A stretch of DNA of 11,107 nucleotides. Source: Anaerolineales bacterium UBA2317 (GTDB lineage: Bacteria; Chloroflexota; Anaerolineae; Anaerolineales; Villigracilaceae). The notes beneath the pieces were generated by a model that was given only the letters and a program-made list of their open reading frames with translations, was not told where the DNA came from and ran no database searches. The stretch covers positions 1-11,107 of the forward strand of contig DDVH01000047.1 in NCBI GenBank assembly GCA_002345215.1, read 5' to 3'. A program made the position numbers and the translations under genes. Positions within the stretch are counted from its first letter, which is position 1. Each line of letters opens with the position of its first letter. This document shows, in pieces, positions 1-4,848 of the stretch.

Positions 1-270
1 ATAATCACCGATTAATGTCATCAGTCCTTTTACTTCAAAAACAGGGCGAGACCAATTTTCAGTTGAAAAAGTATACAAGGTTAAAAATTTAATCCCGCGT
101 TCCAAACAAGCCGTGATAATTTTCTTAACAGTCTTTGAGCCTGCTTGATGCCCAAACAAACGTGGCAACCCGCGCGATTTTGCCCAACGCCCATTTCCAT
201 CCATAATGATGGCGACATGCATAGGGATATTTTTATTTTCATTTGGAGATTGAGATTTATCTTGTGGCAT
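1..270 (-). CDS. uppS: Undecaprenyl diphosphate synthase (cis-prenyltransferase), 5' part, cut by the window edge
   Basis: The first 90 codons are present; the frame is still open at base 1, so the rest of the roughly 230-260-residue family length lies outside. The enzyme condenses isopentenyl diphosphate onto farnesyl diphosphate to make the C55 carrier lipid of peptidoglycan synthesis, at the cytoplasmic membrane face. The diagnostic N-terminal motif IIMDGNGRWA is at residues 21-30, with D24 as the Mg/diphosphate-binding aspartate. GHQAG follows at 40-44 and FSTENW at 68-73, all in family order. About 15 hydrophilic residues precede the fold, as is common. The ATG at 270 has no Shine-Dalgarno sequence, but a promoter sits so close (282-309) that the mRNA would be almost leaderless. 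A 213-nt overlapping reading frame on the same strand is a shadow. Downstream neighbours such as cdsA or dxr cannot be seen. Identity is near certain. Confidence 0.96.
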   Translation of the reverse strand, partial: MPQDKSQSPNENKNIPMHVAIIMDGNGRWAKSRGLPRLFGHQAGSKTVKKIITACLERGIKFLTLYTFSTENWSRPVFEVKGLMTLIGDY

Positions 271-281
271 ATGTTTGAAAA

Positions 282-309
282 ATTATAATCCACATTGTTT
301 AATTGTCAT
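282..309 (-). promoter_or_regulatory. Promoter of uppS, sigma-70 type, near-leaderless
   Basis: On the minus strand, -35 ATGACA (304-309, one mismatch to TTGACA) and -10 TATAAT (282-287, perfect) are 16 bp apart. The -10 ends 11 nt before the uppS ATG, so the predicted start site leaves only about 4-5 nt of leader. This agrees with the absence of a Shine-Dalgarno sequence. It also means uppS need not depend on transcription coming from pyrF. Confidence 0.7.
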
Positions 310-334
310 GGCTACTTTTGGGGGAGTGCAAAAA

Positions 335-1156
335 TCATCTCTGCACGCCAGCCATTTTGTAGCCCAACATTTCATCACGCAAATCTGCCGCGGCTTTGGC
401 GGGATTGTTTGCGCGTGAAATCGTGCGCGAAACTGGAATCAACATGCCTTTGCCATCTTTTCGCAAACCAGCTTTCATCGCAGATTCTAAATCCGCACCT
501 TGCGTGCCAACACCAGGAGTCAGAAACCATAAATTCGGCACAGCCTCACGGATTTTTTTTATGGCATCCAAATGTGTTGCGCCAACCACAATGCCCACAT
601 TATTTTTTTCATTCCATTGTTCCGCAAGTTTGGCAACATGAATGTATAAAGGAATGTTTGAGTTGAGAGTTAAATCTTGTAAATCACCAGAACCTGCGTT
701 TGATGTTTTGCATAAAACAAATACACCTTTTTCTCTCACCCGAATAAATGGCTCAATTGAATCTTTTCCGAGATATGGACTCAATGTGATTCCATCTACG
801 CCTAACGATTCAAATGCGGATTGGGCATACGCCTCAGCAGTGGATGCAATATCTCCACGTTTCGCGTCTAAGACTACGGGGATAGTTGAGCCTTGTTTAT
901 GCGACTCTTCTTTTACACTTTCAACAATTTGTTTTAAAACTGTCCAACCTTCTGCACCAAATACTTCAAAGAAAGCGGCGTTGGGTTTATATGCCGCGGC
1001 GTAGCGAGATGTTTGCTTAACAAGATTCAAGCAGAACGTCAGCGCAGAAGCGGGGGTTGGAGATTCAAGGTCAGAGATGTGCGGGTCAAGTCCCACGCAT
1101 AAAAGTGATGAAACATCATCCACTCGTTTTTCAAGAAAAGAAAAAAATGATTCCAT
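335..1156 (-). CDS. pyrF: Orotidine 5'-phosphate decarboxylase, type 2 (PyrF)
   Basis: This 273-residue cytoplasmic enzyme converts OMP to UMP, the last step of de novo pyrimidine synthesis. The catalytic signature LDAKRGD is at residues 96-102, with the D97/K99/D102 network, followed by ST, as in the type 2 branch (about 270 residues, longer than the E. coli/B. subtilis type). CVGLDPH is at 20-26 and YKPNAAFFE at 56-64. TPGVGTQGAD is at 213-222 and PVSRTI, with a likely phosphate-contact R244, at 241-246. The chosen ATG is preceded by AAGGAG (1169-1174), but 12 nt away, which is long. Part of this Shine-Dalgarno sits in a 9-bp hairpin. The gene lies 87 bp after the lamin-tail-domain gene and 64 bp before uppS, all on the minus strand. 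Loose co-transcription is possible, but uppS has its own promoter. pyrC lies about 3.7 kb away. Confidence 0.96.
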   Translation of the reverse strand: MESFFSFLEKRVDDVSSLLCVGLDPHISDLESPTPASALTFCLNLVKQTSRYAAAYKPNAAFFEVFGAEGWTVLKQIVESVKEESHKQGSTIPVVLDAKRGDIASTAEAYAQSAFESLGVDGITLSPYLGKDSIEPFIRVREKGVFVLCKTSNAGSGDLQDLTLNSNIPLYIHVAKLAEQWNEKNNVGIVVGATHLDAIKKIREAVPNLWFLTPGVGTQGADLESAMKAGLRKDGKGMLIPVSRTISRANNPAKAAADLRDEMLGYKMAGVQR

Positions 1157-1171
1157 AGTTATATTATGCTC

Positions 1172-1193
1172 CTTCCGTCGTCTTCGACGGAAG
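1172..1193. repeat. Perfect 9-bp hairpin overlapping the pyrF ribosome-binding region
   Basis: Arms CTTCCGTCG (1172-1180) and CGACGGAAG (1185-1193) are perfect complements around a 4-nt loop. On the pyrF transcript the 3' arm supplies the first three bases of the AAGGAG Shine-Dalgarno. Folding could therefore modulate translation, if the mRNA starts upstream. It may also just be a member of the neighbouring palindrome family (1208-1229), 14 bp away. Confidence 0.6.
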
Positions 1194-1207
1194 ATTATTT
1201 TATTACA

Positions 1208-1229
1208 TCGTCGCCGAGGACGGCGACGA
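1208..1229. repeat. GC-rich palindromic repeat, copy A (second copy at 6034-6055)
   Basis: Arms TCGTCGCCG (1208-1216) and CGGCGACGA (1221-1229) are perfect complements around AGGA, followed on the plus strand by GAGCAAA. Copy B at 6034-6055 has the same loop and the same GAGCAAA flank. It lies between the end of the lamin-tail-domain gene and pyrF. No T-run follows on the minus strand, so it is not a normal intrinsic terminator. Confidence 0.7.
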
Positions 1230-1243
1230 GAGCAAAAAGAACT

Positions 1244-3760
1244 TTATTCTATAAATGATTCCCATTTGGTTGTATTGTTTTGGATAAACATTTTGAAGAG
1301 TGTGTCCCAATACAATGGATTCCAAATATTGGCACCATATCCGCCACATTCGGCAAAGAAAAAGTCGGCGGGGATTGTGTCGGGTAAATTGCAAACTACT
1401 GATTCATTTCCGTCAGGTGATGTTGGAACACTACCTTCGCGCGTATTGCTTAGATTTGGTGTCGGCAGACAGTCATCAAACCATCCACCATACACATTTC
1501 CATCAGGCAAACGGCAAATAGATTTATCGGCTTCTTTCGCAACCGTGTAAGTATAAGCATCATAAATTTTGCTACTTGCGTTTAGGAGACGTATGGTTTC
1601 ACCGCCATCACTCAACAAGAGATTTGTTTCAGAACTATAAAAGACGATTCTTTCGTTGGGTTTGAGGGTGATATTTGGCAATGAAAATGGAGTAGAGCCT
1701 GCGCCTTTATCTAATCTCCATCCATTTAATGTAATATCAATTGGACTTAAGTTTTTGATTTCAATAAACTCATCATATACATTCACTTCGCCATCTTGAT
1801 TCCAATCAAAGCCGGGGCGTGGAAGAATTTCGTTGATGATGGGACGTGGGTCAATTGGGAAAGTAGCCGTAGATGTAATTGTGGCAGGTCTGGTAGGTGT
1901 AGGGGTTGGACCCACTGTATTGCTTTGTTTGGGTGTTCCTAAAATAATACCGCCATTTGCATTGAGACCATTGCGTTTGACACCGGTATTTGTAATCCAT
2001 GCGCTATCACTATCAGCAGTACCTAAGATTCGTTCCATCGTTCCATACGTAGATGCACTACCTCGGGGCCATGCGCCGCCATTTCCATTGGCTGTATCTA
2101 TCACTTTATTTGAAGCATCATACAAAGTAAGCGCTTCACCACTATTGGATAAGGCGTTGCCGGTGTAGATTTGGTCGGCTGGGATATCGGATACTGTTGT
2201 ATTGTCTGTTAAATTTTCTCCACGTTCAAGCAAGAAATACCCACCAGCAGGGATAATACCCGTTAGTGTAATATTTGGTGTGCCATCTGATGCTGTAATT
2301 CTCCAACCAGTGATGTTGATTGCGGCATTGGTTGTGTTATATAACTCTATCCATTCATCGTCTGCAAGACCAGATGCTGTTCCAGCCCATGCAATTTCAT
2401 TGATAATGACTGAACGGACTCCTGCTGGTGTAGAGGTAGCAGTGACAATAGGTGTAAACGTGGCGGTGACAGTAAAGGCTACATTGCCATTACCCGGCGT
2501 TCCATAAATGGGATTTCCAGCCGCATCAACACCACTACTAGTACTTGTACTTGTTAACCAGCCAAAATCATTATCTGTAGAAGCCGTTGAGCCAGAAAGA
2601 TAACGTTCCATAGAAGCAGAATTACTGCCACCACCTGCGGGCCATGAGCCGCTATTAGCATTGGCAGTATCTATAATTGTTCCATCTGGTTTGCGTAAGC
2701 GCAGAAAATCATTAGTATCTGCTAATGCGCCTGTGTAAATTTGATTTGATGGCACAGGGATATTGAAGACTGTGTTGTTAGAACCACGCTCAAACAATAA
2801 GAATCCATTGGCTGGGATAATGCTACTTAATAAAATATCCACACTGCCACTAGAGTTGACTAACCGCCAACCTGTAAGGTCAATGGGAAACGGGCGTGTG
2901 TTGTAGAGTTCTATCCATTCATCATCTGGGGAGGCGCGTGTGCCTGCCCATGCAACTTCGCTGATGATAATTTGTCCGGGTGCAGGTGTTAAAGATGGTG
3001 TCAGTGAAAAGATTGGAGTGTTTGTGATTGTAGGTGTAAGAGAAGGAGTTAAAGTTTCTGTTGGAGTAAAAGTAAATGTAGGAGTTGGTGTTGGAGGAGG
3101 GCAGATATTTACTGGTGAACTTGTATTACGCGGATTTGGAGTACCTGCCGTAAAATCGCTAGCATTATTATCAGTATCAATACAACCATTACTATTCCGA
3201 ATATCAGCATTTGTAGCACTTGGTGCGGTTGCATTGGCTGTTTCATTGCAATTAGCAGTTCCACCATAACCAATCAAATCAATTATGCTCCCGCTGACTG
3301 GACAAGCGCCACTTAAAGCAGTAGTTGAGTTAACCAGTGCAACTTTACCCACAGTTGCCGACATATTTGTCGTGCCTATTACATCAGGTATTGGTAAAGT
3401 ACTTCCAACAGCTCCTCCAGATGCTAATTGAACAAGATAATACTGACCTGGCGCTAAAGAAACATTTGTTAATGGCGTAGTCTGCCATGTAATACCCATA
3501 GCAGTAGCATACTGAATTGACCAACCATTTAAGGACACTGTGTCAGTAGTGCTGAGATTAAATAATTCAACAAAATCATTGGTGTAAGTAGCACCTGCAT
3601 TTCCCCCACCTCCATATACTTGGCTAATAACGATATTTGTCGAAGGCACAAAATTTGGAGCTGCTCTTACGGGTACCTGAATCCCTACCAATCCTGCACA
3701 CAAACTGATGAGCAGAATCAAGACCAAAGCAAAGCGTGGAAATTTATGTTGAGCAAACAT
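1244..3760 (-). CDS. Secreted protein with four lamin-tail domains and Thr/Pro-rich linkers
   Basis: This 838-residue exported protein has a signal peptide at about residues 1-34 (KFPRF, then ALVLILLISLCAGLVGI, then AA). Four LTD-like (lamin-tail, Ig-fold) modules follow at about 41-212, 263-425, 448-612 and 638-770. Each opens with a version of II(S/N)E(V/I)AWAG...DDEWIELYN and continues with a (L/I)(T/N)GWR strand. Modules 2 and 3 are the closest to each other (EWIELYNT, IYTG, DTAN, WPxG, SMERxL/TMERIL). The linker at 220-262 is rich in T/P/L/F; shorter ones lie at 426-446 and 615-637. Module 4 contains D652-x-N654-x-D656-G657 ending at D663, an EF-hand/dockerin-like calcium-loop pattern. 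A Cys-containing tail ends in YWDTLFKMFIQNNTTKW. No nuclease or other catalytic domain and no sorting signal is seen. LTDs outside the nucleus are generally thought to serve binding or surface attachment; the ligand is unknown. The ATG at 3760 lacks a Shine-Dalgarno but directly precedes the signal peptide. Confidence 0.88.
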   Translation of the reverse strand: MFAQHKFPRFALVLILLISLCAGLVGIQVPVRAAPNFVPSTNIVISQVYGGGGNAGATYTNDFVELFNLSTTDTVSLNGWSIQYATAMGITWQTTPLTNVSLAPGQYYLVQLASGGAVGSTLPIPDVIGTTNMSATVGKVALVNSTTALSGACPVSGSIIDLIGYGGTANCNETANATAPSATNADIRNSNGCIDTDNNASDFTAGTPNPRNTSSPVNICPPPTPTPTFTFTPTETLTPSLTPTITNTPIFSLTPSLTPAPGQIIISEVAWAGTRASPDDEWIELYNTRPFPIDLTGWRLVNSSGSVDILLSSIIPANGFLLFERGSNNTVFNIPVPSNQIYTGALADTNDFLRLRKPDGTIIDTANANSGSWPAGGGSNSASMERYLSGSTASTDNDFGWLTSTSTSSGVDAAGNPIYGTPGNGNVAFTVTATFTPIVTATSTPAGVRSVIINEIAWAGTASGLADDEWIELYNTTNAAINITGWRITASDGTPNITLTGIIPAGGYFLLERGENLTDNTTVSDIPADQIYTGNALSNSGEALTLYDASNKVIDTANGNGGAWPRGSASTYGTMERILGTADSDSAWITNTGVKRNGLNANGGIILGTPKQSNTVGPTPTPTRPATITSTATFPIDPRPIINEILPRPGFDWNQDGEVNVYDEFIEIKNLSPIDITLNGWRLDKGAGSTPFSLPNITLKPNERIVFYSSETNLLLSDGGETIRLLNASSKIYDAYTYTVAKEADKSICRLPDGNVYGGWFDDCLPTPNLSNTREGSVPTSPDGNESVVCNLPDTIPADFFFAECGGYGANIWNPLYWDTLFKMFIQNNTTKWESFIE

Positions 3761-3840
3761 GAGAATGTTTCAGTGGAAAGAATCTGCTCACGCACGAGAA
3801 GCACTATCCCGTAGGTGTGAAGCGAGACATCCACCTTGAA

Positions 3841-3846
3841 ATTATA
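3841..3846 (-). promoter_or_regulatory. Possible -10 element of the lamin-tail-domain gene
   Basis: A perfect TATAAT on the minus strand lies about 80 bp before the ATG at 3760, but no recognisable -35 is found 15-19 bp upstream. The -10 touches a small inverted repeat (TACCC at 3845-3849, GGGTA at 3856-3860), which could be an operator or chance. Apart from this, 3761-3885 shows nothing else clear. Confidence 0.3.
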
Positions 3847-3885
3847 CCCATAAACGGGTACGCGATACCCCCGACAAAAGCAAGG

Positions 3886-3940
3886 GTGCGTCGCACTTAA
3901 CTTTTCAAGATAATTCTTCATCTTGTTAAGTGCGACGCAC
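3886..3940. repeat. 16-bp perfect inverted repeat with self-palindromic cores
   Basis: The left arm GTGCGTCGCACTTAAC (3886-3901) is the exact reverse complement of the right arm at 3925-3940. The outer 11 bases of each arm (GTGCG, one base, CGCAC) are themselves palindromic. Inside, CAAGAT (3906-3911) pairs with ATCTTG (3920-3925, sharing one base). The result is a long hairpin with a small bulge. It starts about 14 bp downstream of the spoVS stop, where it could act as a transcript 3' end, but no T-run follows it in that direction. It resembles a REP-type intergenic palindrome. Confidence 0.75.
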
Positions 3941-3953
3941 TCAGGTTTTCATT

Positions 3954-4235
3954 TTACGCCGCTGTTGAAAGTGGGGCGCGTGGTTCGACAACTAATTTAA
4001 TGGCTGTGCGAACCTTATCATCTATTTCAACATCTACAAACTCAGGGACGCACGTAACATCAATCCCATCGTTTTTGAGATAACTAGATGCAAGCACCAA
4101 TGCTTTTACTGCTTGGTTCACAGCACCTGCACCAATGGCTTGCACTTCTGCCCGTTTGTGTTCACGAATGACTCCAGCAATTGCACCTGCTACTGCCGAA
4201 GTACGGGAGTTGGCTGAAACTTTGATCATATCCAT
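3954..4235 (-). CDS. spoVS: Stage V sporulation protein S homologue (SpoVS)
   Basis: This 93-residue small basic/hydrophobic protein spans the whole family, whose usual length is about 86. The N-terminus MDMIKVSANSRTSAVAGAIAG closely follows the family pattern (E-V-L-K-V-S-A-x-S-x-P-x-x-V-A-G-A-x-A-G). The conserved block VQAIGAGAVNQAVKAL is at 31-46, followed by DIxxxPxF-type and KVRTAIKL segments. SpoVS proteins have an Alba-like, possibly nucleic-acid-binding fold. They influence sporulation in Bacillus and are widespread in non-sporulating Chloroflexota and Thermus, where their role is not settled. The start at 4235 is set by GGAGG 5 nt upstream; a second ATG two codons later is less well spaced. 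A promoter lies at 4276-4305. The gene directly flanks the unwinding side of the putative oriC. Confidence 0.95.
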   Translation of the reverse strand: MDMIKVSANSRTSAVAGAIAGVIREHKRAEVQAIGAGAVNQAVKALVLASSYLKNDGIDVTCVPEFVDVEIDDKVRTAIKLVVEPRAPLSTAA

Positions 4236-4237
4236 GG

Positions 4238-4253
4238 CAACCTCCCAAGGTTG
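4238..4253 (-). promoter_or_regulatory. Small hairpin holding the spoVS Shine-Dalgarno
   Basis: On the minus strand CAACCT, loop TGGG and AGGTTG form a perfect 6-bp stem with a tetraloop. The Shine-Dalgarno GGGAGG lies in the loop and 3' arm. Pairing would hide part of the ribosome-binding site 2 nt before the ATG. The stem is short enough to be chance. Confidence 0.4.
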
Positions 4254-4275
4254 TTATGTATGCCCATGTTTACAA

Positions 4276-4305
4276 ATTATCTTTTATGAAAACCATGGGT
4301 GTAAA
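4276..4305 (-). promoter_or_regulatory. Promoter of spoVS, sigma-70 type
   Basis: On the minus strand, TTTACA (4300-4305, one mismatch to the -35 consensus) and GATAAT (4276-4281, one mismatch to the -10) are 18 bp apart. The predicted leader is about 33 nt and contains the Shine-Dalgarno hairpin. Transcription would run away from the origin. No sigma-H-like promoter was recognised. Confidence 0.5.
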
Positions 4306-4330
4306 GTGGGACATTCTTACAAAGCGCATT

Positions 4331-4373
4331 GTATAAGAGAATCAAGTATATTTATAATATTCTTATGGATTCG
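4331..4373. other. Likely DNA unwinding element of oriC
   Basis: This run of strongly AT-rich DNA has a nearly pure A/T core at about 4345-4365. It lies directly next to the DnaA-trios on the side away from the DnaA boxes. Position and composition match the melted region of characterised origins. Confidence 0.65.
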
Positions 4374-4385
4374 TAATAATAGTAG
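4374..4385 (+). other. Four DnaA-trios
   Basis: The plus strand reads TAA TAA TAG TAG in exact 3-nt phase, followed by GGGG (4386-4389) and then the first DnaA box. Trios of the form TAG/TAA (3'-GAT-5' in the original description) are the single-strand DnaA-binding signal that directs opening towards the AT-rich side. Confidence 0.75.
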
Positions 4386-4389
4386 GGGG

Positions 4390-4407
4390 TGTGGATAATG
4401 TGGATAA
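4390..4407 (-). other. Two tandem perfect DnaA boxes
   Basis: The 9-mer TGTGGATAA occurs twice with no gap (4390-4398, 4399-4407), the reverse complement of the consensus TTATCCACA. Together with the adjacent GGGG and trios they form the loading platform of the presumed unwinding module. Confidence 0.9.
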
Positions 4408-4492
4408 GATTAATAAAACCCTATATACAGGATAAAGTGCAACGCTTCACCCTACGTGTAGGCTTGATTTTACAATTCAACATTTTATTTGA

Positions 4493-4522
4493 TGTGGACA
4501 TTTTAAGGATAACTTATCCACA
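4493..4522. other. Middle DnaA box pair (one perfect, one weak)
   Basis: TTATCCACA at 4514-4522 is perfect on the plus strand. TGTGGACAT at 4493-4501 faces the other way with two mismatches. The segment from 4523 to 4650 has no good boxes. It holds an AT-rich stretch and two copies of CCATATAT (4561-4568, 4591-4598), the second part of the 10-bp palindrome CCATATATGG. Confidence 0.75.
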
Positions 4523-4644
4523 TAGATAAGTGAGTTTTAAGTTTACTTTTTTTGAGTTTTCCATATATCGGTTTTATAAAAAAGCACCCCCCATATATGG
4601 TGTTTAACGTTTGTTAATCTGTCCGACAAATCCCCTCGTAAACT

Positions 4645-4720
4645 AGGGTACTATCCACAGGCTTGGGTAGTTTTCCACAGTTCTGGGGCAGTTATCCACA
4701 GTTTTTGTGGGTGTGGACAG
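4645..4720 (+). repeat. Three DnaA-box iterons spaced 20-21 bp, plus a weak inverted box
   Basis: Boxes CTATCCACA (4651-4659), TTTTCCACA (4671-4679) and TTATCCACA (4692-4700) lie in the same direction, 20 and 21 bp apart. Each is preceded by a G-run (GGGTA, GGGTAG, GGGGCAG) and followed by G. The period is close to two helical turns, so bound DnaA would sit on one face. An opposing two-mismatch box is at 4712-4720. Confidence 0.8.
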
Positions 4721-4788
4721 GGAGTTGTCTAAACAGATACCCCAAAATGTGGGCTTGTAGGCTAACATTTCGGATAGTTTTAAGGTCT

Positions 4789-4848
4789 GGACGGTAGACA
4801 GTGGACGGTGGACAGTAAAAACGGTCTACCGTCTATCGTCTTCGGTCT
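4789..4848. repeat. 60-bp heptamer palindrome at the pyrC 3' end
   Basis: Four 7-bp units of the form RGACRGT (4789-4816) are followed by AAAA (4817-4820). Four further units follow in opposite orientation (4821-4848, form WCNGTCT apart from one unit). The last unit runs into the pyrC stop codon. The halves can pair into an imperfect hairpin, including the perfect 10-bp stem GACGGTAGAC/GTCTACCGTC. On the pyrC transcript it could end transcription before oriC, but no T-tail follows. Between 4721 and 4788 I see nothing else. Confidence 0.7.

Larger units (their letters stand above)
4331..4720. other. oriC: Putative chromosomal replication origin (oriC)
   Basis: This gene-free stretch between spoVS and pyrC carries four perfect DnaA boxes: TTATCCACA at 4514-4522 and 4692-4700 (plus strand), and its reverse complement at 4390-4398 and 4399-4407. 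Two boxes have one mismatch (4651-4659, 4671-4679), and two weaker sites have two mismatches (4493-4501, 4712-4720). At the left end the order on the minus strand is: two boxes, CCCC, CTA CTA TTA TTA, then AT-rich DNA. This is the order of the bacterial basal unwinding element known from Bacillus subtilis. Gene orientation diverges roughly here. dnaA and dnaN are not within the window, so the origin is not of the dnaA-linked layout on either side as far as can be seen. What else it could be: a DnaA-titration site. The unwinding module makes oriC more likely. Confidence 0.85.

Noticed and set aside
81..293. 70-codon minus-strand reading frame overlapping uppS
   Set aside because: It is frame-shifted relative to the clear uppS motifs, and its start overlaps the uppS -10 element.
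2940..3269. Plus-strand reading frame of 109 codons with a Val/Gly-rich repeat
   Set aside because: It is the antisense shadow of the Thr/Pro-rich linker of the lamin-tail-domain protein; no ribosome-binding site or homology is recognised.
3718..3921. 67-codon minus-strand reading frame upstream of the lamin-tail-domain gene
   Set aside because: It begins inside the inverted repeat and overlaps the signal peptide in another frame, with no recognisable protein features.
4135..4398. Plus-strand reading frame running from spoVS into the origin
   Set aside because: Its first part is antisense to spoVS and the remainder covers the spoVS promoter and unwinding element. The protein looks random.
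4645..4720. Short direct repeats that could suggest a CRISPR array
   Set aside because: Units are 20-21 bp with no spacers, centred on DnaA boxes; no cas gene is present.
4390..4720. Plasmid or phage origin
   Set aside because: The iterons carry DnaA consensus boxes, no rep gene is nearby, and the flanking genes are core housekeeping genes.
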